Positions 8,795 to 17,725 are shown, numbered from the stretch's first letter. The stretch is DNA of 64,000 nt from Streptomyces hyaluromycini (GCF_002217755.1 NZ_BCFL01000022.1:124001-188000); one strand, 5' to 3'. Translations and numbers: made by a program. Notes: generated from the sequence alone by a model not told the origin.

Positions 8795-9454
8795 TTGGCG
8801 GGCAGGCTCAAGGCACCGACGGGTCGCTACGGCGGCCGGTCCGCCGAGGAACGCAAGGCCGAGCGGCGTCGGCGCTTCCTGGACGCGGCGCTTCAACTCT
8901 TCGGCGGCACACCGGGGTTTCGCGCCACCACCGTCGCCGCGCTGAGTCAGGCGGCGGGTCTGTCGACCCGTCAGTTCTACGAGGAGTTCCGCACGCTGGA
9001 GGACGTGCTCGCCGCGTTGCACCTGGAGGTCAACGGGTGGGCGGAGGCGGCGGTGGCGGCGGCGTTCGCGGAGGCGGAGCCGCTGCCGCTGGTCGAGCGG
9101 GTGACGGTGCTGTTCCGGGCCTACGCCCGGGACGTGACCTCGGATCCGCGCCGGATCCGCATCGCCTTCGTCGAGATCATCGGCGTCAGTCCCCGGCTGG
9201 AGGAGCAGCGGCTGGCGCGGCGGGCGCGGTGGGTGGAGCTGATATGCACCGAGGCGAACGCGGCGGCGGCGCGGGGGGATGCGGCGCCGCGGGACTACCG
9301 GCTGGCGGCGACGGCGTTCATCGGCAGTGTGAACGGGTTGCTGCACGACTGGAGCGCGGGGTGGGTGGACGCGAGTCTGGACGACGTCGTGGAGGAGTTG
9401 GTGCGGTTGTTGGTGGGGATCTTGCGGCCGGAGGGGTGGGTACCCAAGGGGTGA
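8795..9454 (+). CDS. TetR-family transcriptional regulator
   Basis: 219 residues. Helix-turn-helix at about residues 22-65 (TTVAALSQAAGLSTRQFYEEF) after a basic N-terminal arm, then an all-helical ligand domain. Start TTG 8795 is chosen because GGAGG (8782-8786) sits eight bases upstream; an earlier in-frame TTG at 8762 has none. It is transcribed divergently from the propeller gene. The nearly identical palindromes at 8706 and 5402 suggest it represses itself, the propeller and the GH5 gene, perhaps sensing a glycan or lipid product. Ligand unknown. Confidence 0.9.
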   Translation: MAGRLKAPTGRYGGRSAEERKAERRRRFLDAALQLFGGTPGFRATTVAALSQAAGLSTRQFYEEFRTLEDVLAALHLEVNGWAEAAVAAAFAEAEPLPLVERVTVLFRAYARDVTSDPRRIRIAFVEIIGVSPRLEEQRLARRARWVELICTEANAAAARGDAAPRDYRLAATAFIGSVNGLLHDWSAGWVDASLDDVVEELVRLLVGILRPEGWVPKG

Positions 9455-9470
9455 GCCGTGGGGGTCGTTT

Positions 9471-9553
9471 TGCGGCTGCGGGTGCGTTGTGGCTGGTCGC
9501 GCCCACGCGGCGGAGCCGCACATCGATACAGCCCCGCGCCCCTGACGGGGCGC
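9471..9553 (+). repeat. Dispersed intergenic repeat, copy 1
   Basis: Contains GTGGCTGGTCGCGCCCACGC, GGCGGAGCCGCA and the terminal hairpin GCGCCCCTGACGGGGCGC. It lies between the convergent TetR and glycosyltransferase genes and probably acts as a bidirectional terminator. See the copies at 13014, 21572, 36274, 52929 and 61586. Confidence 0.8.
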
Positions 9554-9568
9554 CCCGGTCACCGGCAT

Positions 9569-10813
9569 CTACTGGGCCAGGTCGGCTACCGCTGCGGCCA
9601 CCGGGGTTACGCCGTCCTCATCTCTGATTCGCCTGCCCAACTCACCGGCCCGCTCCGCGAATCCCGGCTCGCGGGTCGCCCGCCGCAGTGCCCCGGCCAG
9701 CGCGTCGACGCTCAGCCCCCGCAACGGTACGGCAGCCGGAGCCACCCCCAACCCCACCAGTCGCGCCGCCCAGAACGCCTCGTCGAACTGGATCGGCAGG
9801 GGTACCGCCGGTACTCCGGCGCGCAGCCCCGCCGCCGTCGTGCCCGCGCCCGCGTGGTGGACCACTGCCGCCATCCGGGGGAACAGGGTCGAGTGCGGCA
9901 TCTCGCCGATGGTCAGCATGTCGTCGCCGTCGGTGGTCAGGCCGCCCCAGCCGCTCTGGATCACCCCGCGCAGCCCGGCCTTCCGCAGCGCCGCCATGAC
10001 CTGCCCGCTCAGCCGTCTCGCGTCGGGCACCGTGGCGCTGCCCAGCCCGACGAACACCGGCTTCGGCCCGGCGTCCAGGAACGCCCGTACGTCGTCGGGG
10101 AGCCGGGCCGCACCGTCGTACGGCCACCAGTAACCGCAGACCCCGAGGCCCGGGCGCCAGTCGCGGGGGCGGGGGACCACCTGGGGGCTGAAGCCGTGCT
10201 GGACGGGCCAGAGCCGGCGCTCCCTGGTCCGGCGGGCGGCGCCGGAGCGCTGCGGGGGCAGGGCCAGGCGGGTGCGCAGCGCGGGGACGGTGGATGCGAA
10301 GACCTGTTCCACGGCCAGGGTCACGCCGTGGCCGGCGATCCGGTTCCCGGTGGCGCCCCAGGTGCCGCCGCCGAGCACGGGAGGTGCGAACTCCCTTGTG
10401 GCGGCGAGTGGTTGGAGGTACACACCCATGCTCGGCAGCCGTAGCCCCTCCGCGATCGTGTGGCCGATCGGGGCCAGGGAGGCGGACAGCAGAAGTACGT
10501 CGCTGGCCTGTGCGGCCGCGAGCAGGTCGTCCGTCATCCGTCCGACCAGCCGGCGGGCCAGCTCCACCACCCGCAGCAGTTTGCCGACCCCGCCGGCGCT
10601 GCGATGCAGCCCGCGCCCCCGCGTGGACTCCAGCTCGGTCCGGGGATCGACCGGCAGGGGGTGGAAGCCGACTCCCGACCCCTCGACCAGTCCCGCGAAG
10701 CGGCCGTGTGTGACCAGGGTGACCTCGTGTCCGGCACGGCTCAGCCCGTACCCGAGTCCGGTGTAGGGGGCCACATCGCCCCGCGAGCCCGCCGTCATGA
10801 TCGCTACGCGCAC
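9569..10813 (-). CDS. GT1/MGT-family glycosyltransferase
   Basis: 414 residues, GT-B fold. The N-terminus carries MTAGSRGDVAPYTGLG, the GSRGDVxP motif shared by sterol and antibiotic glycosyltransferases. The C-terminal half has FVGLGS and the nucleotide-sugar motif PHSTLFPRMAAVVHHAGAGT followed by GVPAVPLPIQFDE. These features predict transfer of an NDP-sugar to a small lipophilic acceptor. Start GTG 10813 is preferred because it gives the usual short beta-strand before GSRGD; the frame is open to 10903. No biosynthetic partner is adjacent, so the acceptor is unknown. Confidence 0.88.
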   Translation of the reverse strand: MRVAIMTAGSRGDVAPYTGLGYGLSRAGHEVTLVTHGRFAGLVEGSGVGFHPLPVDPRTELESTRGRGLHRSAGGVGKLLRVVELARRLVGRMTDDLLAAAQASDVLLLSASLAPIGHTIAEGLRLPSMGVYLQPLAATREFAPPVLGGGTWGATGNRIAGHGVTLAVEQVFASTVPALRTRLALPPQRSGAARRTRERRLWPVQHGFSPQVVPRPRDWRPGLGVCGYWWPYDGAARLPDDVRAFLDAGPKPVFVGLGSATVPDARRLSGQVMAALRKAGLRGVIQSGWGGLTTDGDDMLTIGEMPHSTLFPRMAAVVHHAGAGTTAAGLRAGVPAVPLPIQFDEAFWAARLVGLGVAPAAVPLRGLSVDALAGALRRATREPGFAERAGELGRRIRDEDGVTPVAAAVADLAQ

Positions 10814-10940
10814 GACCAGCAGTATGGCGGCGGGCGCGTCCTCGTGGGGCGAACGACTCGAAGGGAAGGGCGACTTCACGTCTGTCACAGCCGTTGACTT
10901 CACCCTCCGGCGGCTCTACGGTCGGCCCGCGATGCGTTCG

Positions 10941-10958
10941 GAACACCGATCTGTGTTC
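10941..10958. promoter_or_regulatory. Palindrome upstream of the GH27 gene
   Basis: GAACAC-CGATCT-GTGTTC, a perfect 6+6 bp inverted repeat about 55 bases before the GH27 start, flanked by further CGTTCG/TTCGAACG half-sites. It looks like a dimeric-repressor operator; the regulator is not identified. Confidence 0.45.
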
Positions 10959-11013
10959 GTGATTTCGAACGCGATCGAGCCGTACCCCCCGTGCACCCCC
11001 GTGGAGGAGCCGC

Positions 11014-12993
11014 ATGTACCCCCCGCCCAGATCGACCGGCAGCGGTCTCGTACAACACCTGTGGGCCGCCGCCGTACGCGCCCTCGCCCTGGCCCTGACG
11101 GCCGCCGCCGCGCTTCTCTTCGCCACGCCGGGACCGGCTCAGGCGGCGACCGTCTCGCAGGTCTCGGTGCCCACCGCCCCGATGGGCTGGGCCTCCTGGA
11201 ACAGCTTCGCGTCGAAGATCGACTACGACGTCATCAAGGCGCAGGTCGACGCGTTCGTCGCGGCCGGCCTCCCGGCCGCCGGATACAAGTACATCAACAT
11301 CGACGAGGGCTGGTGGCAGGGCACCCGGGACAGTGCCGGCAACATCACCGTCGACACCAGTGAGTGGCCCGGCGGGATGAGCGCCATCGCCGACTACATC
11401 CACAGCAAGGGCCTGAAGGCCGGCATCTACACCGACGCGGGCGCGAACGGCTGCGGCTACTACTACCCGACCGGCCGCCCCGCCGCCGCCAACACCGGCA
11501 GCGAGGGGCACTACGCGCAGGACATGCTCCAGTTCTCGGAGTGGGGCTTCGACTTCGTGAAGGTCGACTGGTGCGGCGGCGACGCCGAGGGCCTGGACGC
11601 GGCGACCGCGTACAAGTCGATCAGCTCGGCCGTCGCCACGGCCGCCGCCACCACCGGCCGCCCGCTGACCCTGTCCATCTGCAACTGGGGCTACCAGAAC
11701 ACCTGGAACTGGGCGACGGGCCTCGCCCCCATGTGGCGGACCAGCACGGACATCTACTACTACGGCGGCACGGCGTCACAGTCGGCGGTGCTCTCCAACT
11801 TCGACCAGACCCTGCACCCGGCCGCCCAGCACACCGGCTACTACAACGACCCCGACATGCTCACCGTCGGCATGTCCGGCCTCACGGCGGCCCAGAACCG
11901 CACCCACATGGCCCTGTGGGCGATCTCCGGTGCCCCGCTGCTCGCCGGGAACGACCTCACCACGATGACCAGTGAGACGGCCGCGATCCTCAAGAACTCC
12001 GACGTCGTCGCCGTGGACCAGGACGCACGCGGCCTCCAGGGCGTCAAGGTCGCCGAGGACACCACCGGTCTCCAGGTCTACAGCAAGGTCCTCGCCGGCA
12101 CCGGCAACCGTGCGGTCGTGCTGCTCAACCGCACCTCGTCCGCCGCGAACATCACCGCCCGCTGGTCCGACCTCGGCCTGACCAGCGCCTCCGCGACGGT
12201 CCGTGACCTGTGGGCGCAGTCGAACCTCGGCTCCTACGCCACGAGTTACACCGCCAGCGTCCCGGCCGGCGGCTCGGTGATGCTCAAGGTCAGCGGCGGT
12301 ACGGAGGCGTCGAGCACCAGCTACAGCGCGACCTCCACCGGCAAGTACACCGGCGTCAGCGCCGCGAGCACCGGCCTGGACGTCGTAGACGTCGCCTACA
12401 CCAACACCGGCTCGACCGCGGTCACCGGCACCCTCCAGGTCAACGGCCAGACCGCCACGACGGTCTCCTTCCCGCCGACCGGGTCCTCGCAGGGCACCGT
12501 GTCCGTGCAGGTCGACCTGAGCAAGGGGTCTGCCAACTCGCTCACCTTCAGCGGGAGTTCGCTTCCGGCGCTCGGCTCGATCGCGGTGAGCCCGATCCCC
12601 GGAGCCAACGGCACACTCGTCGTGGGCAAGGCCTCCAGCCGCTGCGCCGACGTCTACAACAACACCATCACCAACGGCACCCAGGCCGAGATCTGGGACT
12701 GCAACGGCGGCCAGAACCAGGCCTGGACGTACACCTCCCGCAAGGAGTTCGTGGTCTACGGCAACAAGTGCCTGGACGCGTACAACCAGGGCACGACCAA
12801 CGGGACCAAGGTCGTGATCTGGGACTGCAACGGGCAGAACAACCAGAAGTGGAACGTCAACTCGGACGGGACGATCACGAACGTCAACGCCGGGTTGTGC
12901 CTGGACGCGTATGGCGCGGGCACGAGCAACGGGACTTCGCTGGTGCTGTGGGCCTGCAACGGCGGGACCAATCAGCAGTGGAGCCAGAGTTGA
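11014..12993 (+). CDS. Secreted alpha-galactosidase (GH27) with ricin-type carbohydrate-binding module
   Basis: 659 residues with ATG preceded by GGAGGAG. Residues 1-45 are a signal peptide ending at AQA-ATV. Residues 50-330 are the GH27 barrel (MGWASWNSF, YINIDEGWW); Asp185 in KVDWCGG is the nucleophile and Asp246 in RTSTDI the likely acid/base. A beta-sandwich domain (residues 330-420) is followed by a CBM35-like segment (about 430-525) and a C-terminal ricin B/CBM13 domain with repeated Q-x-W (NQAW, NQKW, NQQW) motifs. The expected role is removal of alpha-galactosyl residues (or beta-L-arabinopyranosyl, a known GH27 variant) from plant polysaccharides outside the cell. Confidence 0.95.
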   Translation: MYPPPRSTGSGLVQHLWAAAVRALALALTAAAALLFATPGPAQAATVSQVSVPTAPMGWASWNSFASKIDYDVIKAQVDAFVAAGLPAAGYKYINIDEGWWQGTRDSAGNITVDTSEWPGGMSAIADYIHSKGLKAGIYTDAGANGCGYYYPTGRPAAANTGSEGHYAQDMLQFSEWGFDFVKVDWCGGDAEGLDAATAYKSISSAVATAAATTGRPLTLSICNWGYQNTWNWATGLAPMWRTSTDIYYYGGTASQSAVLSNFDQTLHPAAQHTGYYNDPDMLTVGMSGLTAAQNRTHMALWAISGAPLLAGNDLTTMTSETAAILKNSDVVAVDQDARGLQGVKVAEDTTGLQVYSKVLAGTGNRAVVLLNRTSSAANITARWSDLGLTSASATVRDLWAQSNLGSYATSYTASVPAGGSVMLKVSGGTEASSTSYSATSTGKYTGVSAASTGLDVVDVAYTNTGSTAVTGTLQVNGQTATTVSFPPTGSSQGTVSVQVDLSKGSANSLTFSGSSLPALGSIAVSPIPGANGTLVVGKASSRCADVYNNTITNGTQAEIWDCNGGQNQAWTYTSRKEFVVYGNKCLDAYNQGTTNGTKVVIWDCNGQNNQKWNVNSDGTITNVNAGLCLDAYGAGTSNGTSLVLWACNGGTNQQWSQS

Positions 12994-13013
12994 GTTGAGC
13001 AGGTAGTGCTTCG

Positions 13014-13094
13014 GGCGCGGGTGGACTGTGGCTGGTCGCGCACACGCGGCGGTAGCCGCAGATCAGACACAGCCCCGCGCCCCTGACGGGGCGC
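13014..13094 (+). repeat. Dispersed intergenic repeat, copy 2
   Basis: Shares GTGGCTGGTCGCGC, ACGCGGCGGTAGCCGCA and the CCCCGCGCCCCTGACGGGGC hairpin with copy 1. It separates the convergent GH27 and small membrane protein genes. Confidence 0.8.
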
Positions 13095-13436
13095 TCATGC
13101 CGCCAGCCCAAGTAGAGCCGTTGCCGTCAGCAGGGCGCAGGTCAGCAGGAAGCAGGCCAAGAGGCGTTGGCGCAGAGACTGGTACTGGTATCTGGTCTCG
13201 TACTCACGCCTCAGCTGCTCGCCACGTTTCGTCGTGCGCTGCCAGGACGCTCTGGCCAGGTCCAGGTATTCGGCCTCGAAATGTCTCTCAAGATCGGTCC
13301 GTTGGGTGTCCGTGAGCCAGCCGATACGGTCGGCCAGCCGAGCCGCCGCCCTTCGGCCCTCCTCCCTGGTCGCCGCCAGCAGCAGATGTCCCTCGATCTG
13401 GCTGACCAGCGCGCGTTCCTCCTCCCGCGCCGTCAT
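13095..13436 (-). CDS. Small membrane protein coupled to cytochrome oxidase subunit I
   Basis: 113 residues. The N-terminal 75 residues are charged and helical (MTAREEERALVSQIEGHLLL...), followed by one C-terminal membrane segment (RLLACFLLTCALLTATALLGL). Start ATG 13436 overlaps the ctaD stop by four bases (ATGA), so it is made together with subunit I and may be an accessory or assembly protein of the oxidase. I do not recognise a named family. Confidence 0.8.
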   Translation of the reverse strand: MTAREEERALVSQIEGHLLLAATREEGRRAAARLADRIGWLTDTQRTDLERHFEAEYLDLARASWQRTTKRGEQLRREYETRYQYQSLRQRLLACFLLTCALLTATALLGLAA

Positions 13437-15028
13437 CGGGCGCTCAACTCCCTCTCCGCCGAGTGGTGCAGGTCGAACGCCGGTGACTCGCTGCGGATCC
13501 GCGGCAGGGTGAGGAAGTTGTGGCGCGGGGGAGGGCACGACGTCGCCCACTCCAGGGAACGGCCGTAGCCCCACGGGTCGTCCGACTCGACCTTCTCTCC
13601 GTACCTGGCCGTCTTCCAGACGTTGTAGAAGAACGGGAGCAGTGACGAGCCCAGCAGGAACGAGAAGATCGTCGAGACCGTGTTGAGCGTGGTGAGGCCT
13701 TCTGCCGCCAGGTAGTCGGGGATCCGGCGCTGCATGCCTTCGGCGCCCAGCCAGTGCTGGACCAGGAACGTGCCGTGGAAGCCGGTGAACAGGGTCCAGA
13801 AGGTGATCTTGCCGAGGCGCTCGTCCAGCATCTTCCCGGTGAACTTGGGCCACCAGAAGTGGAATCCGGCGAACATCGCGAAGACGACCGTACCGAAGAC
13901 CACGTAGTGGAAGTGGGCGACGACGAAGTACGAGTCGGAGACGTGGAAGTCGATCGGCGGGGACGCGAGCATCACGCCGGTCAGGCCGCCGAAGACGAAG
14001 GTCACCAGGAAGCCCGTGGTCCAGAGCATGGGCGTCTCGAAGGACAGCGAGCCCTGCCACATGGTGCCGATCCAGTTGAAGAACTTCACTCCCGTCGGGA
14101 CGGCGATCAGGAAGGTCATGAAGGAGAAGAAGGGCAGGAGCACGCCTCCCGTGACGTACATGTGGTGGGCCCATACGGTCACCGACAGGCCGGCGATGGC
14201 GATGGTCGCCCCCACCAGGCCGAGGTAGCCGAACATCGGCTTGCGGGAGAAGACCGGGATGACCTCCGAGACGATGCCGAAGAACGGCAGCGCGATGATG
14301 TACACCTCGGGGTGGCCGAAGAACCAGAAGAGGTGTTGCCAGAGCAGTGCTCCCCCGTTGGCCGCGTCGAAGACGTGGGCGCCGAGTTTCCGGTCCGCCT
14401 CCAGCGCGAAGAGCGCGGCGGCGAGGACCGGGAAGGCCAGCAGGACCAGCAGCGCCGTCAGGAGAACGTTCCAGACGAAGATCGGCATCCGGGACATGGT
14501 CATGCCGGGCGCCCGCATGCAGATGATCGTGGTGATGAAGTTGACTGCACCGAGGATCGTGCCGAATCCGGACAGCGCCAGGCCCATGATCCACATGTCG
14601 GCGCCGATCCCCGGGGTGCGCACCGCGTCCGAGAGCGGGGCGTAGGCGAACCAGCCGAAGTCGGCGGCCCCCTGGGGGGTGAGAAAGCCGCCGACCGCGA
14701 TGGTGGAGCCGAGCAGGTAGAGCCAGTAGGCCAGCATGTTCAGGCGCGGGAAGGCCACGTCAGGGGCGCCGATCTGGAGCGGCATGATCCAGTTCGCGAA
14801 GCCCGCGAACAGCGGCGTCGCGAACATCAGCAGCATGATCGTGCCGTGCATCGTGAACGCCTGGTTGAACTGCTCGTTCGACATGATCTGCAGGCCCGGG
14901 CGAGCCAGTTCGGCGCGCATGAACAGGGCCATCACCCCGCCGACGCAGAAGAACGAGAACGCCGTGACCAGGTACAGCGTTCCGATCGTCTTGTGATCCG
15001 TGGTCGTGAGCCACTTGAGGTTCCGCAT
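13433..15028 (-). CDS. ctaD: Cytochrome c oxidase subunit I
   Basis: 531 residues with twelve predicted membrane helices; haem-copper oxidase catalytic subunit that reduces oxygen and pumps protons. Visible are WLTTTDHKTIGTLYLV at the start, MHGTIML with a haem ligand His, the CuB/Tyr motif WFFGHPEVYI, the HH pair in VWAHHMYVTG and the haem ligands in VVAHFHYV. No subunit II, III or bc1 genes are adjacent, so this is probably a second, stand-alone copy rather than the housekeeping operon copy. Start ATG 15028 has only a weak GGGG upstream. The promoter lies in the 105 bp shared with the divergent ECF sigma gene. Confidence 0.95.
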   Translation of the reverse strand: MRNLKWLTTTDHKTIGTLYLVTAFSFFCVGGVMALFMRAELARPGLQIMSNEQFNQAFTMHGTIMLLMFATPLFAGFANWIMPLQIGAPDVAFPRLNMLAYWLYLLGSTIAVGGFLTPQGAADFGWFAYAPLSDAVRTPGIGADMWIMGLALSGFGTILGAVNFITTIICMRAPGMTMSRMPIFVWNVLLTALLVLLAFPVLAAALFALEADRKLGAHVFDAANGGALLWQHLFWFFGHPEVYIIALPFFGIVSEVIPVFSRKPMFGYLGLVGATIAIAGLSVTVWAHHMYVTGGVLLPFFSFMTFLIAVPTGVKFFNWIGTMWQGSLSFETPMLWTTGFLVTFVFGGLTGVMLASPPIDFHVSDSYFVVAHFHYVVFGTVVFAMFAGFHFWWPKFTGKMLDERLGKITFWTLFTGFHGTFLVQHWLGAEGMQRRIPDYLAAEGLTTLNTVSTIFSFLLGSSLLPFFYNVWKTARYGEKVESDDPWGYGRSLEWATSCPPPRHNFLTLPRIRSESPAFDLHHSAERELSAR

Positions 15029-15133
15029 GCCCCGTCTGTGTCCGGGCTGTGCACGCCGGTCACACTCGACGGATGCGACGAGCGTCACGCAGCAGGGTGT
15101 GACGATCGGGAAGGTGCCGGACAAGAACGGGAC

Positions 15134-15676
15134 ATGAGCAACGACGAGACCTTCGCCGCTGCCTATCGCGAGCACTACTGGGCGGTCAGCCGCTATGTCG
15201 CGCGGCGACTGGACGGGCGGACCGGCGAGGTGGAGGAAGTGGTGGCGGAGGTGTTCACGGTGGCCTGGCGCCGCCGCGCCGACCTGCCGGCGGCCCCGCT
15301 GCCCTGGCTGTACGGCGTGGCACGCAACTGCCTCGCCAACGCGGTACGCGGGTACGGGCGCCGGCGCAGACTGCTGGACCGGCTGGGCAACGACGACACC
15401 GCGCACGGACGGCACGTCGTGGCCAGCCCCGGCAGCGACCGGCCCGGCGCCTGGGTGCACGAGGCGCTCGCCCGGCTGTCCCCGGCCGACCAGGAGGTGC
15501 TGCGGCTGACCGCGTGGGAGGAACTCGGCGTCGACGAGGTCGCCGTCGTGCTGCGCTGCGGGAGCCGGGCGGCGGCGATGCGGCTGCACCGCGCCCGCCG
15601 CCGGCTCAGAGCCGAGATCGACCGACTGCGACCCCCCGCCGCCGGGGCCCTTCCCGAGGAACACCGCCATGGCTGA
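15134..15676 (+). CDS. ECF-type RNA polymerase sigma factor
   Basis: 180 residues. Region 2 is at about residues 10-75 (FAAAYREHYWAVSRYVARRL ... WLYGVARN) and region 4 at 110-165 (LARLSPADQEVLRLTAWEELGVDEVAVVLRC). It overlaps the next gene by eight bases, so the two are co-translated, the usual arrangement of a sigma factor with its membrane partner. It is divergent from ctaD and could control it, but no target promoter can be proved here. Confidence 0.93.
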   Translation: MSNDETFAAAYREHYWAVSRYVARRLDGRTGEVEEVVAEVFTVAWRRRADLPAAPLPWLYGVARNCLANAVRGYGRRRRLLDRLGNDDTAHGRHVVASPGSDRPGAWVHEALARLSPADQEVLRLTAWEELGVDEVAVVLRCGSRAAAMRLHRARRRLRAEIDRLRPPAAGALPEEHRHG

Positions 15677-16640
15677 CGAACTCGACCTGCTGCGCGCCGC
15701 CGACCCGGCCCCCGCCGACGGCCCCCACTTCGGCGACGGCCCCCTCGACCACACCGCAGAACGGCACCTCAACCGGTTGCTGCACAGCCCCCGTCCCGGG
15801 CGCCGGACCTGGTCACGACCGCGGCTGGTATGGGGGCTGACCGCGGCCGCCGTCGTGGTGGCCGTCGCGCTGACCGTCCTGCTCGGCGGCTCCGGCGGCG
15901 CCCCGGCCGTCGCCGCACCCCGGCCGCTGACCGTCCGCGCCCACTCCGCCGCCGTACCGCTCGCACAGGTCGCGAGACTGGCCGACGTGGCGGCGAGCGA
16001 CGGGTCCCCGGCGCTGCGCCAGGGCACCCATGTGCAGTCCTGGAGCCTGGGCATGAGCGACGACAGGCCGCCCCTCACCCTGCCCGAGGAACGCGTGGTG
16101 CGCTGGCGGGCCGACGGCAGTCACACCGAGGTGGTGGTGGCGACCGACCCGAGTCACCCGGGCCGGCCCGTCCTCACCGACGAGGGGCTGGTCGAGGACG
16201 GCCGTGTGCTCAGCCGTCGGACCTTCCCGCCGATGTGGGGCGACGGGCCGCCGCTGTCGACACCCCCGCACGACCCGGCGAAGCTGCGCGCCTACCTGCT
16301 CGACCTCATCCACGGCGACACCCTCACCACCTCCGAACTCCTCGACGCCACCCAGGAGTTGCTGGACAACTGGACCCTCGGGGCGCGGGAGTCCGCCGCC
16401 CTGGCCGAGCTCCTCGCCGATGCGAAGGGGCTGCGGCCGGCCGGTCAGGTCACCGACCGGCTGGGGCGCACCGGGCAGGCGTACGTGTACGACGAGGGCG
16501 GCGCCGGCGGGCGGCGGATGCTGATCCTGGACCCGGCCACCGGTGTCGTACTCGGACTGGAGACCACGTTCGCGCGGGACGATCCGGAGTACGGGGTGCA
16601 CGCCGGGGACGTCATGGACTACAGCGCCTGGATGCGCTGA
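15669..16640 (+). CDS. CU044_5270-family membrane protein, sigma factor partner
   Basis: 323 residues: a cytoplasmic N-terminus (about 55 residues), one membrane segment (VWGLTAAAVVVAVALTVLLGG) and a long extracytoplasmic domain with no cysteine pair. The architecture and the eight-base overlap with the ECF sigma gene match CU044_5270-type proteins, which sit downstream of sigma factors in Streptomyces and probably act as anti-sigma factors or surface sensors. It ends three bases from the convergent folD stop. Confidence 0.8.
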   Translation: MADELDLLRAADPAPADGPHFGDGPLDHTAERHLNRLLHSPRPGRRTWSRPRLVWGLTAAAVVVAVALTVLLGGSGGAPAVAAPRPLTVRAHSAAVPLAQVARLADVAASDGSPALRQGTHVQSWSLGMSDDRPPLTLPEERVVRWRADGSHTEVVVATDPSHPGRPVLTDEGLVEDGRVLSRRTFPPMWGDGPPLSTPPHDPAKLRAYLLDLIHGDTLTTSELLDATQELLDNWTLGARESAALAELLADAKGLRPAGQVTDRLGRTGQAYVYDEGGAGGRRMLILDPATGVVLGLETTFARDDPEYGVHAGDVMDYSAWMR

Positions 16641-16643
16641 CCC

Positions 16644-17492
16644 TCAGGCCCCGAGCTGCCGGGCGGCCGCGTCGACGGTCTGCTCCAGCAGCACGGCGAT
16701 GGTCATCGGGCCGACACCGCCCGGCACCGGCGTGATCAGCGAGGCCCGTTCGACGGCGGTGTCGAAGTCCACGTCACCGACGTTGCCCTCGTTGTAGCCG
16801 GCGTCGAGCACGACCGCGCCCGGCTTGAGGTCCTGGCCCCGGATCAGCCGGGGCCGGCCGACGGCGGCGACCACGATGTCGGCCTCGCGGACGACCGCCG
16901 AGAGGTCGCTGGTGCGGGAGTGGCAGTAGGTGACGGTGGCGTCGCGGGCCAGCAGGAGCATGCCGGCCGGCTTGCCCAGGATCGCGCTGCGGCCGACGAC
17001 CACCGCGCGCTTCCCGGCCGGGTCGACGTCGTACGCGTCGAGCAGGCGCAGCATGCCGCCGGGCGTGCAGGAGACGAAGCCCGGCAGGCCGAAGCTCATC
17101 GTCGCGAACGACGCGAAGGTCACGCCGTCCACGTCCTTCTCCGGCGCGATCGCCTCGAACGCGGCCCGCTCGTCGATGTGTTCGCCGACCGGGTGCTGCA
17201 GCAGGATGCCGTGCACGGCCGGGTCGGTGGACAACTCCCGCAGTACGGCGACGAGTTCCCCGGTGGTCGTGGCGGCGGGCAGGGCCACGCGCCGGGAGGC
17301 GATGCCCGCCTTGCGGCTGCGGTTCTGCTTCATCCGGACGTAGGTGACGGAGGCGGGGTCCTCGCCGACCAGCACGGTCGCCAGACACGGTGTGACACCG
17401 GTCCGTGCGGTGAGCTCGGCGGCCTTCTTCGCGGTCTCCTCGACGATCCGGCGGGCGACGGCGGTTCCGTCCATGAGGCGGGCCTGGGGCAT
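16644..17492 (-). CDS. folD: Bifunctional methylenetetrahydrofolate dehydrogenase/cyclohydrolase
   Basis: 282 residues, close to the family norm. Catalyses NADP-dependent oxidation of 5,10-methylene-THF and hydrolysis to 10-formyl-THF. Motifs: YVRMKQNRSRKAGI (catalytic Tyr/Lys), GILLQHPVGEHID in place of the usual QLPLP, PEKDVDGV, and the nucleotide-binding GRSAILGKP. Start ATG 17492 has AGGAG eight bases upstream. A ZTP riboswitch lies directly ahead on the same strand. The altered QHPVG and NRS segments suggest a divergent second FolD rather than the main housekeeping copy. Confidence 0.94.
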   Translation of the reverse strand: MPQARLMDGTAVARRIVEETAKKAAELTARTGVTPCLATVLVGEDPASVTYVRMKQNRSRKAGIASRRVALPAATTTGELVAVLRELSTDPAVHGILLQHPVGEHIDERAAFEAIAPEKDVDGVTFASFATMSFGLPGFVSCTPGGMLRLLDAYDVDPAGKRAVVVGRSAILGKPAGMLLLARDATVTYCHSRTSDLSAVVREADIVVAAVGRPRLIRGQDLKPGAVVLDAGYNEGNVGDVDFDTAVERASLITPVPGGVGPMTIAVLLEQTVDAAARQLGA

Positions 17493-17521
17493 GCGGCACA
17501 CTCCTGAGCTGGTTCGACCTT

Positions 17522-17606
17522 GATCGCCCAGGCGCACGGCATCGACAGTGCGGACCGCTCCCCGGTGGTGCTCCACCTCAGCGCCAGTCACGGCCCGCCC
17601 CCAGCG
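17522..17606 (-). promoter_or_regulatory. ZTP riboswitch (pfl motif) controlling folD
   Basis: Read on the minus strand this stretch carries all conserved blocks of the pfl aptamer in order: GGGCCGTGACTGGCGC, then GGTGGAGCACCACCGGGGAG, a variable linker, and GCGCCTGGGCGATC closing the pseudoknot. It ends 30 bases before the folD start, just ahead of the ribosome-binding site. Family knowledge: this RNA senses ZMP/ZTP, signals of 10-formyl-THF shortage, and turns on folate and purine genes. Confidence 0.9.
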
Positions 17607-17725
17607 TAACCGAGCCGTCAGTGCTTCCTGCGGTGGTGCGGCGACCGCAGGACCGTCCACAGCAGCAGGGCGGACCCACGGCGACGCGGGCGGCGGGCGT
17701 GTCCCATTGCGGCCCGCGCCGAGAA

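Noticed and set aside
10814..11013. Possible small gene upstream of GH27
   Set aside because: No frame with a start, SD and credible product; better read as promoter DNA.
13754..15676. 640-codon plus-strand frame spanning ctaD antisense into the sigma factor
   Set aside because: Only its last 180 codons are real (ECF sigma from 15134); the rest is a shadow of ctaD.
17618..17707. 29-codon minus-strand frame (MGHARRPRRRG...) between the ZTP riboswitch and the SnoaL gene
   Set aside because: Too short, Arg-rich and no ribosome-binding site; possible but not supportable.
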